This document shows, in pieces, positions 12,775 to 23,123 of a stretch of DNA of 60,000 nucleotides. The position numbers and the translations under genes are program-made. Source of the DNA: Membranipora membranacea (Eukaryota > Bryozoa > Gymnolaemata > Cheilostomatida > Membraniporidae); assembly GCA_914767715.1 (NCBI GenBank), contig OU612068.1, positions 12,712,001-12,772,000 of the forward strand, given 5' to 3'. The notes beneath the pieces were generated by a model. The model did not search any database. It was given only the letters and a program-made list of their open reading frames with translations, and was not told where the DNA came from. Positions within the stretch are counted from its first letter, which is position 1, and each line of letters begins with the position of its first letter.

Positions 12775-15700
12775 CTAAAAAAAAACATGCCAAACGGCAG
12801 CATTGAAAAATAAAAACTCTGTTGGATTCTTATCAAACTCCGACCAGTTCAAGCTCTTATTGGCCTCATTCAAACTGCAGAATATTGGAATCCTCTGATT
12901 AACTGGTGGGTCATAACGCTGACTTGAAGTTTCAAAAATTATACCAAGGGAGGGTATCACGGTTTTTTTTCGCCGAGTTCAAAAAATAGATTCGCTTCAA
13001 ACCTACCTCATAGGGAGGACCAACTCCTGCTCATCTCGAATCTGCAAACCGTTTGGCTCTGCGGCTTTTCACTCTCCGTCAGCGTCCGTTTTAATTAGGG
13101 TCAATTTTGCTAAAAAAAAACATGCCAAACGGCAGCATTGAAAAATAAAAACTCTGTTGGATTCTTATCAAACTCCGACCAGTTCAAGCTCTTATTGGCC
13201 TCATTCAAACTGCAGAATATTGGAATCCTCTGATTAACTGGTGGGTCATAACGCTGACTTGAAGTTTCAAAAATTATACCAAGGGAGGGTATCACGGTTT
13301 TTTTCGCCGAGATCAAAAAATAGATTCACTTCAAACCTACCTCATAGGGAGGAGAAACTCCTGCTCATCTCGAATCTGCAAACCGTTTGGCTCTGCGGCT
13401 TTTCACTCTCCGTCAGCGTCCGTTTTAATTAGGGTCACTTTTGCTAAAAAAAACATGCCAAACGGCAGCATTGAAAAATAAAAACTCTGTTGGATTCTTA
13501 TCAAACTCCTACCAGTTCAAGCTCTTATTGGCCTCATTCAAACTGCAGAATATTGGAATCCTCTGATTAACTGGTGGGTCATAACGTTGACTTGAAGTTT
13601 CAAAAATTATACCAAGGGAGGGTATCACGGTTTTTTTTCGCCGAGATCAAAAAATAGATTCGCTTCAAACCTACCTCATAGGGAGGAGCAACTCCTGCTC
13701 ATCTCGAATCTGCAAACCGTTTGGCTCTGCGGCTTTTCACTCTCCGTCAGCGTCCGTTTTAATTAGGGTCACTTTTGCTAAAAGAAAACATGCCAAACGG
13801 CAGCATTGAAAAATAAAAACTCTGTTGGATTTTTATCAAACTCCGACCAGTTCAAGCTCTTATTGGCCTCATTCAAACTGCAGAATATTGGAATCCTCTG
13901 ATTAACTGGTGGGTCATAACGCTGACTTGAAGTTTCAAAAATTATACCAAGGGAAGGTATCACGGTTTTTTTTCGCCGAGATCAAAAAATAGATTCACTT
14001 CAAACCTACCTCATAGGGAGGAGCAACTCCTGCTCATCTCGAATCTGCAAACCGTTTGGCTCTGCGGCTTTTCACTCTCCGTCAGCGTCCGTTTTAATTA
14101 GGGTCACTTTTGCTAAAAAAAAACATGCCAAACGGCAGCATTGAAAAATAAAAACTCTGTTGGATTCTAATCAAACTCCTACCAGTTCAAGCTCTTATTG
14201 GCCTCATTCAAACTGCAGAATATTGGAATCCTCTGATTAACTGGTGGGTCATAACGCTGACTTGAAGTTTCAAAAATTATACCAAGGGAGGGTATCACGG
14301 TTTTTTTTCGCCGAGATCAAAAAATAGATTCACTTCAAACCTACCTCATAGGGAGAAGCAACTCCTGCTCATCTCGAATCTGCAAACCGTTTGGCTCTGC
14401 GGCTTTTCACTCTCCGTCAGCGTCCGTTTTAATTAGGGTCACTTTGGCTAAAAAAAAACATGCCAAACGGCAGCATTGAAAAATAAAAACTCTGTTGGAT
14501 TCTTATCAAACTCCGACCAGTTCAAGCTCTTATTGGCCTCATTCAAACTGCAGAATATTGGAATCCTCTGATTAACTGGTGGGTCATAACGCCGACTTGA
14601 AGTTTCAAAAATTATACCAAGGGAGGGTATCACGGTTTTTTTTCGCCGAGATCAAAAAATAGATTCACTTCAAACCTACCTCATAGGGAGGAGCAACTCC
14701 TGCTCATCTCGAATCTGCAAACCGTTTGGCTCTGCGGTTTTTCACTCTCCGTCAGCGTCCGTTTTAATTAGGGTCACCTTTGCTAAAAAAAAACATGCCA
14801 AACGGCAGCATTGAAAAATAAAAACTCTGTTGGATTCTTATCAAACTCCGACCAGTTCAAGCTCTTATTGGCCTCATTCAAACTGCAGAATATTGGAATC
14901 CTCTGATTAACTGGTGGGTCATAACGCTGACTTGAAGTTTCAAAAATTATACCAAGGGAGGGTATCACGGTTTTTTTTCGCCAAGATCAAAAAATAGATT
15001 CGCTTCAAACCTACCTCATAGGGAGGAGCAACTCCTGCTCATCTCGAATCTGCAAACCGTTTGGCTCTGCGGCTTTTCACTCTCCGTCAGCGTCCGTTTT
15101 AATTAGGGTCACTTTTGCTAAAAAAAAACATGCCAAACGGCAGCATTGAAAAATAAAAACTCTGTTGGATTCTTATCAAACTCCGACCAGTTCAAGCTCT
15201 TATTGGCCTCATTCAAACTGCAGAATATTGGAATCCTCTGATTAACTGGTGGGTCATAACGCTGACTTGAAGTTTCAAAAATTATACCAAGGGAGGGTAT
15301 CACGGTTTTTTTTCGCCGAGATCAAAAAATAGATTCACTTCAAACCTACCTCATAGGGAGGAGCAACTCCTGCTCATCTCGAATCTGCAAACCGTTTGGC
15401 TCTGCGGCTTTTCACTCTCCGTCAGCGTCCGTTTAAATTAGGGTCACTTTTGCTTAAAAAAACATGCCAAACGGCAGCATTGAAAAATAAAAACTCTGTT
15501 GGATTCTTATCAAACTCCTACCAGTTTAAGCTCTTATTGGCCTCATTCAAACTGCAGAATATTGGAATCCTCTGATTAACTGGTGGGTCATAACGTTGAC
15601 TTGAAGTTTCAAAAATTATACCAAGGGAGGGTATCACGGTTTTTTTTCGCCGAGATCAAAAAATAGATGCGCTTCAAACCTACCTCATAGGGAGGAGCAA

Positions 15701-17126
15701 CTCCTGCTCATCTCGAATCTGCAAACCGTTTGGCTCTGCGGCTTTTCACTCTCCGTCAGCGTCCGTTTTAATTAGGGTCACTTTTGCTAAAAAAAAACAT
15801 GCCAAACGGCAGCATCGAAAAATAAAAACTCTGTTGGATTCTTATCAAACTCCGACCAGTTCAAGCTCTTATTGGCTTCATTCAAACTGCAGAATATCGG
15901 AATCCTCTGATTAACTGGTGGGTCATAACGTTGACTTGAAGTTTCAAAAATTATACCAAGGGAGGGTATCACGGTTTTTTTTCGCCGAGATCAAAAAATA
16001 GATTCGCTTCATACCTACCTCATAGGGAGGAGCAACTCCTGCTCATCTCGAATCTGCAAACCGTTTGGCTCTGCGGCTTTTCACTCTCCGTCAGCGTCCG
16101 TTTTAATTAGGATCACTTTTGCTAAAAAAAAACATGCCAAACGGCAGCATTGAAAAATAAAAACTCTGTTGGATTCTTATCAAACTCCGACCAGTTCAAG
16201 CTCTTATTGGCCTCATTCAAACTGCAGAATATTGCAATCCTTTGATTAACTGGTGGGTCATAACGCTGACTTGAAGTTTCAAAAATTATACCAAGGGAGG
16301 GTATCACGGTTTTTTTTCGCCGAGATCAAAAAATAGATTCGCTTCAAACCTACCTCATAGGGAGGAGCAACTCCTGCTCATCTCGAATCCGCAAACCGTT
16401 TGGCTCTGCGGCTTTTCACTCTCCGTCAGCGTCCGTTTTAATTAGGGTCACTTTTGCTAAAAAAAAACATGCCAAACGGCAGCATTGAAAAATAAAAACT
16501 CTGTTGGATTCTTATCAAACTCCGACCAGTTCAAGCTCTTATTGGCCTCATTCAAACTGCAGAATATTGGAATCCTCTGATTAACTGGTGGGTCATAACG
16601 CTGACTTGAAGTTTCAAAAATTATACCAAGGGAGGGTATCACGGTTTTTTTTTCGCCGAGATCAAAAAATCGATTCGCTTAAAACCTACCTCATAGGGAG
16701 GAGCAACTCCTGCTCATCTCGAATCTGCAAATCGTTTGGCTCTGCGGCTTTTCACTCTCCGTCAGCGTCCGTTTTAATTAGGGTCACTTTTGCTAAAAAA
16801 AAACATGCCAAACGGCAGCATTGAAAAATAAAAACTCTGTTGGATTCTTATCAAACTCCGACCAGTTCAAGCTCTTATTGGCCTCATTCAAACTGCAGAA
16901 TATTGGAATCCTCTGATTAACTGGTGGGTCATAACGCTGATTTGAAGTTTCAAAAATTATACCAAGGGAGGGTATCACGGTTTTTTTTCGCCGAGTTCAA
17001 AAAATAGATTCGCTTAAACCTACCTCATAGGGAGGAGCAACTCCTGCTCATCTCGAATCTGCAAACCGTTTGGCTCTGCGGCTTTTCACTCTCCGTCAGC
17101 ATCCGTTTTAATTAGGGTCACTTTTG
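12775..17126 (+). repeat. Transitional block with early A-B-C-D-G-H order
   Basis: From 14113 the monomer classes run D (TTCTAATC with CTCCTACC), F/P (CACTTTGGC with AACGCCGAC), G (CACCTTTGC with GCCAAGATC), H, A at 15453 (GTTTAAATTAGGG, GCTTAAAA and CAGTTTAAGC), B at 15787 (GGCTTCATTC, AATATCGG and TTCATACC) and C at 16122 (AGGATCACT and ATTGCAATCCTTTG). This is the same order as the homogeneous 8-monomer HOR beginning at 38196, about 22-24 kb away, with extra private differences. It reads as an older copy that was not swept by later homogenisation. Confidence 0.78.
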
Positions 17127-18466
17127 CTAAAAAAAAACATGCCAAACGACAGCATTGAAAAATAAAAACTCTGTTGGATTCTCATCAAACTCCGACCAGT
17201 TCAAGCTCTTATTGGCCTCATTCAAACTGCAGAATATTGGAATCCTCTGATTAACTGGTGGGTCATAACGCTGACTTGAAGTTTCAAAAATTATACCAAG
17301 GGAGGGTATCACGGTTTTTTTTCGCCGAGATCAAAAAATAGATTCACATCAAACCTACCTCATAGGGAGGAGCAACTCCTGCTCATCTCGAATCCGCAAA
17401 TCGTTTGGCTCTGCAGCTTTTCACTCTCCGTCAGCGTCCGTTTTAATTAGGGTCACTTTTGCTAAAAAAAAACATGCCAAACGGCAGCATTGAAAAATAA
17501 AAACTCTGTTGGATTCTTATCAAACTCCGACCAGTTCAAGCTCTTATTGGCCTCATTCAAAGTGCAGAATATTGGAATCCTCTGATTAACTGGTGGGTCA
17601 TAACGCTGACTTGAAGTTTCAAAAATTATACCAAGGGAGGGTATCACGGTTTTTTTTCGCCGAGATCAAAAAATAGATTCACTTCAAACCTACCTCATAG
17701 GGAGGAGCAACTCCTGCTCATCTCGAATCTGCAAACCGTTTGGCTCTGCGGCTTTTCACTCTCCGTCAGCGTCCGTTTTAATTAGGGTCACTTTTGCTAA
17801 AAAAAAACATGCCAAACGGCAGCATTGAAAAATAAAAACTCTGTTGGATTCTTATCAAACTCCGACCAGTTCAAGCTCTTATTGGCCTCATTCAAACTGC
17901 AGAATATTGGAATCCTCTGATTAACTGGTGGGTCATAACGCTGACTTGAAGTTTCAAAAATTATACCAAGGGAGGGTATCACGGTTTTTTTTCGCCGAGA
18001 TCAAAAAATAGATTCGCTTCAAACCTACCTCATAGGGAGGAGCAACTCCTGCTCATCTCGAATCTGCAAATCGTTTGGCTCTGCGGCTTTTCACTCTCCG
18101 TCAGCGTTCGTTTTAATTAGGGTCACTTTTGCTAAAAAAAAACATGCCAAACGGCAGCATTGAAAAATAAAAACTCTGTTGGATTCTTATCAAACTCCGA
18201 CCAGTTCAAGCTCTTATTGGCCTCATTCAAACTGCAGAATATTGGAATCCTCTGATTAACTGGTGGGTCATAACGCTGACTTGAAGTTTCAAAAATTATA
18301 CCAAGGGAGGGTATCACGGTTTTTTTTCGCCGAGATCAAAAAATAGATTCACTTCAAACCTACCTCACAGGGAAGAGCAACTCCTGCTCATCTCGAATCT
18401 GCAAACCGTTTGGCTCTGCGGATTTTCACTCTCCGTCAGCGTCCGTTTTAATTAGCGTCACTTTTG

Positions 18467-18804
18467 CTAAAAAAAAACATGCCAAACGGCAACATTGAAA
18501 AATAAAAACTCTGTTGGATTCTTATCAAAGTCCGACCAGTTCAAGCTCTTATTGGCCTCATTCAAACTGCAGAATATTGAAATCCTCTGATTAACTGGTG
18601 GGTCATAACGCTGACTTGAAGTTTAAAAAAAAATTACACCAAGGGAGGGTATCACCGATTTTTTTCGCCGAGATCAAAAAATAGATTCGCTTCAAACCTA
18701 CCTCATAGGGAGGAGCAACTCCTGCTCATCTCGAATCTGCAAACCGTTTGGCTCTGCGGCTTTTCACTCTCCGTCAGCGTCCGTTTTAATTTCGGTCACT
18801 TTTG
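18467..18804 (+). repeat. Variant monomer with expanded A-run (338 bp)
   Basis: The usual GTTTCAAAAATTATACC has become a longer A-run followed by ATTACACC, and the following ATCACGGTTT reads ATCACCGATTT. It also has CAACATTG and AAAGTCCGACC. The twin at 21466-21803 shares these changes. The TTGAA/TTCAA and ATACC/GGTAT dyads are both damaged, so any structural role of those dyads is not needed in every copy. Confidence 0.85.
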
Positions 18805-19474
18805 CTAAAAAAAAACATGCCAAACGGCAGCATTGAAAAATAAAAACTCTGTTGGATTCTTATCAAACTCCGACCAGTTCAAGCTCTTATTGGCCTCATT
18901 CAAACTGCAGAATATTGGAATCCTCTGATTAACTGGTGGGTCATAACGCTGACTTGAAGTTTCAAAAATTATACCAAGGGAGGGTATCACGGTTTTTTTT
19001 CGCCGAGATCAAAAAAAAGATTCACTTCAAACCTACCTCATAGGGAGGAGCAACTCCTGCTCATCTCGAATCTGCAAACCGTTTGGCTCTGCGGCTATTC
19101 ACTCTCCGTCAGCGTCCGTTTTAATTAGGGTCACTTTTGCTAAAAAAAAACATGCCAAACGGCAGCATTGAAAAATAAAAACTCTGTTGGATTCTCATCA
19201 AACTCCGACCAGTTCAAGCTCTTATTGGCCTCATTCAAACTGCAGAATATTGGAATCCTCTGATTAACTGGTGGGTCATAACGCTGACTTGAAGTTTCAA
19301 AAATTATACCAAGGGAGGGTATCACGGTTTTTTTTCGCCGAGATCAAAAAATAGATTCACATCAAACCTACCTCATAGGGAGGAGCAACTCCTGCTCATC
19401 TCGAATCTGCAAACCGTTTGGCTCTGCGGCTTTTCACTCTCCGTCAGCGTCCGTTTTAATTAGGGCCACTTTTG

Positions 19475-19789
19475 CTAAAAAAAAAACGTGCCAAGTGGCA
19501 GCATTGAAAAATAAAAACTCCGACCAGTTCAAGCTCTTATTGGCCTCATTCAAACTGCAGAATATTGGAATCCTCTGATTAACTGGTGGGTCATAACGCT
19601 GACTTGAAGTTTCAAAAATTATACCAAGGGAGGGTATCACGGTTTTTTTTCGCCGAGATCAAAAAGTAGATTCACTTCAAACCTACCTCATAGGGAGAAG
19701 CAACTCCTGCTCATCTCGAATCTGCAAACCGTTTGGCTCTGCGGCTTTTCACTCTCCGTCAGCGTCCGTTTTAATTAGGGTCACTTTTG
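19475..19789 (+). repeat. Deleted monomer (21 bp lost), first copy
   Basis: This unit is about 315 bp. The 21 bp between two AAACTC words is missing, leaving one AAACTCCGACC near 19517. The same deletion is in the twin at 22474-22788. Loss of one copy of a short direct repeat with the DNA between is the usual product of replication slippage or microhomology-mediated repair. The monomers also share CGTGCCAAG and GGGCCACT. Confidence 0.9.
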
Positions 19790-20472
19790 CTAAAAGAAAA
19801 CATGCCAAACGGCAGCATTGAAAAATAAAAACTCTGTTGGATTTTTATCAAACTCCGACCAGTTCAAGCTCTTATTGGCCTCATTCAAACTGCAGAATAT
19901 TGGAATCCTCTGATTAACTGGTGGGTCATAACGCTGACTTGAAGTTTCAAAAATTATACCAAGGGAAGGTATCACGGTTTTTTTTCGCCGAGATCAAAAA
20001 ATAGATTCCCTTCAAACCTACCTCATAGGGAGGAGCAACTCCTGCTCATCTCGAATCTGCAAACCGTTTGGCTCTGCGGCTTTTCACTCTCCGTCAGCAT
20101 CCGTTTTAATTAGGGTCACTTTTGCTAAAAAAAAACATGCCAAACGACAGCATTGAAAAATAAAAACTCTGTTGGATTCTCATCAAACTCCGACCAGTTC
20201 AAGCTCTTATTGGCCTCATTCAAACTGCAGAATATTGGAATCCTCTGATTAACTGGTGGGTCATAACGCTGACTTGAAGTTTCAAAAATTATTCCAAGGG
20301 AGGGTATCACGGTTTTTTTTCGCCGAGATCAAAAAATAGATTCACATCAAACCTACCTCATAGGGAGGAGCAACTCCTGCTCATCTCGAATCCGCAAATC
20401 GTTTGGCTCTGCAGCTTTTCACTCTCCGTCAGCGTCCGTTTTAATTAGGGTCACTTTTGCTAAAAAAAAACA

Positions 20473-20484
20473 TGCCAAACGGCA
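20473..20484. other. Dyad symmetry TGCC-AAAC-GGCA (per monomer)
   Basis: A 4 bp inverted repeat with a 4-base loop, shown in the exemplar monomer and present in most copies. GCCAAACGG, which contains it, has its 9 bp complement CCGTTTGGC at 20734-20742; the complement and the next monomer's GCCAAACGG (20809) are 66 bp apart. No binding protein can be named from this. Confidence 0.6.
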
Positions 20485-20608
20485 GCATTGAAAAATAAAA
20501 ACTCTGTTGGATTCTTATCAAACTCCGACCAGTTCAAGCTCTTATTGGCCTCATTCAAACTGCAGAATATTGGAATCCTCTGATTAACTGGTGGGTCATA
20601 ACGCTGAC

Positions 20609-20642
20609 TTGAAGTTTCAAAAATTATACCAAGGGAGGGTAT
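20609..20642. other. Two adjacent dyads, TTGAA-GT-TTCAA and ATACC/GGTAT
   Basis: TTGAA (20609-20613) pairs with TTCAA (20616-20620) around two bases. Six bases on, ATACC (20626-20630) pairs with GGTAT (20638-20642) around AAGGGAG. Both are retained in most monomers and damaged in a few classes, such as GAAATTTC at 1055 and 4407 and the expanded A-run at 18467 and 21466. Short dyads are often noted in centromeric satellites. Function here is not shown. Confidence 0.55.
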
Positions 20643-20700
20643 CACGGTTTTTTTTCGCCGAGATCAAAAAATAGATTCGCTTCAAACCTACCTCATAGGG

Positions 20701-20717
20701 AGGAGCAACTCCTGCTC
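20701..20717. other. Two overlapping, mutually exclusive dyads
   Basis: AGGAG (20701-20705) pairs with CTCCT (20709-20713) around CAA. Shifted by two bases, GAGCA (20703-20707) pairs with TGCTC (20713-20717) around ACTCC. Both cannot form at once. D-class monomers read GAGAAGCAACTCC, which weakens the first stem but leaves most of the second. The site is a candidate protein-binding or extruded-hairpin position and nothing more can be claimed. Confidence 0.5.
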
Positions 20718-22473
20718 ATCTCGAATCTGCAAACCGTTTGGCTCTGCGGCTTTTCACTCTCCGTCAGCGTCCGTTTTAATTAGGGTCACTTTTGCTAAAA
20801 AAAAACATGCCAAACGGCAGCATTGAAAAATAAAAACTCTGTTGGATTCTTATCAAACTCCGACCAGTTCAAGCTCTTATTGGCCTCATTCAAACTGCAG
20901 AATATTGGAATCCTCTGATTAACTGGTGGGTCATAACGCTGACTTGAAGTTTCAAAAATTATACCAAGGGAGGGTATCACGGTTTTTTTTTCGCCGAGAT
21001 CAAAAAATAGATTCGCTTCAAACCTACCTCATAGGGAGGAGCAACTCCTGCTCATCTCGAATCTGCAAATCGTTTGGCTCTGCGGCTTTTCACTCTCCGT
21101 CAGCGTTCGTTTTAATTAGGGTCACTTTTGCTAAAAAAAAACATGCCAAACGGCAGCATTGAAAAATAAAAACTCTGTTGGATTCTTATCAAACTCCGAC
21201 CAGTTCAAGCTCTTATTGGCCTCATTCAAACTGCAGAATATTGGAATCCTCTGATTAACTGGTGGGTCATAACGCTGACTTGAAGTTTCAAAAATTATAC
21301 CAAGGGAGGGTATCACGGTTTTTTTTCGCCGAGATCAAAAAATAGATTCACTTCAAACCTACCTCACAGGGAAGAGCAACTCCTGCTCATCTCGAATCTG
21401 CAAACCGTTTGGCTCTGCGGATTTTCACTCTCCGTCAGCGTCCGTTTTAATTAGGGTCACTTTTGCTAAAAAAAAACATGCCAAACGGCAACATTGAAAA
21501 ATAAAAACTCTGTTGGATTCTTATCAAAGTCCGACCAGTTCAAGCTCTTATTGGCCTCATTCAAACTGCAGAATATTGAAATCCTCTGATTAACTGGTGG
21601 GTCATAACGCTGACTTGAAGTTTAAAAAAAAATTACACCAAGGGAGGGTATCACCGATTTTTTTCGCCGAGATCAAAAAATAGATTCGCTTCAAACCTAC
21701 CTCATAGGGAGGAGCAACTCCTGCTCATCTCGAATCTGCAAACCGTTTGGCTCTGCGGCTTTTCACTCTCCGTCAGCGTCCGTTTTAATTTCGGTCACTT
21801 TTGCTAAAAAAAAACATGCCAAACGGCAGCATTGAAAAATAAAAACTCTGTTGGATTCTTATCAAACTCCGACCAGTTCAAGCTCTTATTGGCCTCATTC
21901 AAACTGCAGAATATTGGAATCCTCTGATTAACTGGTGGGTCATAACGCTGACTTGAAGTTTCAAAAATTATACCAAGGGAGGGTATCACGGTTTTTTTTC
22001 GCCGAGATCAAAAAAAAGATTCACTTCAAACCTACCTCATAGGGAGGAGCAACTCCTGCTCATCTCGAATCTGCAAACCGTTTGGCTCTGCGGCTATTCA
22101 CTCTCCGTCAGCGTCCGTTTTAATTAGGGTCACTTTTGCTAAAAAAAAACATGCCAAATGGCAGCATTGAAAAATAAAAACTCTGTTGGATTCTCATCAA
22201 ACTCCGACCAGTTCAAGCTCTTATTGGCCTCATTCAAACTGCAGAATATTGGAATCCTCTGATTAACTGGTGGGTCATAACGCTGACTTGAAGTTTCAAT
22301 AATTATACCAAGGGAGGGTATCACGGTTTTTTTTCGCCGAGATCAAAAAATAGATTCACATCAAACCTACCTCATAGGGAGGAGCAACTCCTGCTCATCT
22401 CGAATCTGCAAACCGTTTGGCTCTGCGGCTTTTCACTCTCCGTCAGCGTCCGTTTTAATTAGGGCCACTTTTG

Positions 22474-22788
22474 CTAAAAAAAAAACGTGCCAAGCGGCAG
22501 CATTGAAAAATAAAAACTCCGACCAGTTCAAGCTCTTATTGGCCTCATTCAAACTGCAGAATATTGGAATCCTCTGATTAACTGGTGGGTCATAACGCTG
22601 ACTTGAAGTTTCAAAAATTATACCAAGGGAGGGTATCACGGTTTTTTTTCGCCGAGATCAAAAAGTAGATTCACTTCAAACCTACCTCATAGGGAGAAGC
22701 AACTCCTGCTCATCTCGAATCTGCAAACCGTTTGGCTCTGCGGCTTTTCACTCTCCGTCAGCGTCCGTTTTAATTAGGGTCACTTTTG
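22474..22788 (+). repeat. Deleted monomer (21 bp lost), second copy
   Basis: This is the duplicate of the shortened unit at 19475, with the same breakpoint near 22517 and the same flanking variants. It differs in CCAAGCGGC against CCAAGTGGC. It shows that the deletion happened once and was then copied as part of the 9-monomer block. Confidence 0.9.
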
Positions 22789-23123
22789 CTAAAAGAAAAC
22801 ATGCCAAACGGCAGCATTGAAAAATAAAAACTCTGTTGGATTTTTATCAAACTCCGACCAGTTCAAGCTCTTATTGGCCTCATTCAAACTGCAGAATATT
22901 GGAATCCTCTGATTAACTGGTGGGTCATAACGCTGACTTGAAGTTTCAAAAATTATACCAAGGGAAGGTATCACGGTTTTTTTTCGCCGAGATCAAAAAA
23001 TAGATTCCCTTCAAACCTACCTCATAGGGAGGAGCAACTCCTGCTCATCTCGAATCTGCAAACCGTTTGGCTCTGCGGTTTTTCACTCTCCGTCAGCGTC
23101 CGTTTTAATTAGGGTCACCTTTG

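Larger units (their letters stand above)
17127..20124 (+). repeat. 9-monomer block, copy 1 (2998 bp)
   Basis: Nine monomers begin at 17127, 17462, 17797, 18132, 18467, 18805, 19140, 19475 and 19790. Marks include AACGACAGC and GCTGCAGC in and near the first, GTTTAAAAAAAAATTACACC in the fifth (near 18622), AATTTCGGTCAC before the sixth, a 21 bp deletion in the eighth, and CTAAAAGAAAAC with GGATTTTTATC in the ninth. All recur about 2998-2999 bp downstream. Shared AGCATCCG at 17099 and 20097 puts the true duplication boundary inside the preceding monomer rather than exactly at 17127. Confidence 0.9.
20460..20794 (+). repeat. Consensus-like exemplar monomer (335 bp)
   Basis: This copy carries the majority base at nearly every variable site and serves as a map of the unit. 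In order it holds an A9 tract (20462-20470), a TGCC/GGCA dyad (20473-20484), an A-rich stretch (20490-20501), the PstI site CTGCAG (20560-20565), the dyad TTGAA-GT-TTCAA (20609-20620), the dyad ATACC/GGTAT (20626-20642), a T8 tract (20648-20655), a second A-rich stretch near 20666-20671, the overlapping AGGAG/CTCCT and GAGCA/TGCTC dyads (20701-20717), and a more G+C-rich tail (about 20720-20775). A counted monomer at 720-1054 has 140 G or C of 335 (about 42%). I see no clear similarity between the two halves, so it is not an obvious dimer of a ~167 bp unit, although 335 bp is near two nucleosome repeats. Confidence 0.93.
20125..23123 (+). repeat. 9-monomer block, copy 2 (about 2999 bp)
   Basis: This copy reproduces copy 1 monomer by monomer. 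I could spot only about ten differences: for example CAAAGTGCAG (17559) against CAAACTGCAG, TTAGCGTCAC against TTAGGGTCAC (21451), ATTCCAAGG at 20291, CAAATGGC near 22155, TCAATAATT near 22297, an extra T in the T-run near 20982, and a G/A difference at the ATTCRCTTC site. The similarity ends in the last monomer after ATTCCCTTC near 23007. Beyond that the sequence takes on GCGGTTTTTCAC and CACCTTTGC marks of another class. Confidence 0.9.

Noticed and set aside
12775-13316. Possible unique or foreign sequence where reading frames are longer
   Set aside because: The longer frames come from a T-run of seven. The surrounding bases are ordinary monomer sequence.
20489-20502. Yeast-type ARS consensus on the minus strand of the A-rich stretch
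   Set aside because: It matches about 9 of 11 positions, as expected by chance in A+T-rich DNA.
20530-20542. RNA polymerase III B box (SINE or tRNA-derived origin)
   Set aside because: AGTTCAAGCTC is only a loose match to the B box, and no A box was found at suitable distance upstream. A tRNA-derived origin is not supported.
20671-20690. CENP-B box
   Set aside because: ATTCGCTTCAAA fits the first part of the pattern (TTCG, four bases, then A), but the required CGGG is replaced by CCTA. No better match was seen on either strand.
20778-20790. Telomere repeat (TTAGGG)
   Set aside because: TTAGGG occurs once per monomer in AATTAGGGTCAC and is never in tandem, so it is not telomeric DNA.
2861-21162. 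60-90 codon plus-strand reading frames in scattered monomers
   Set aside because: They appear only when the T-run or A-run gains or loses a base, or when CACGG becomes CATGG, and they overlap the minus-strand frames. This is chance opening of a frame in a repeat.
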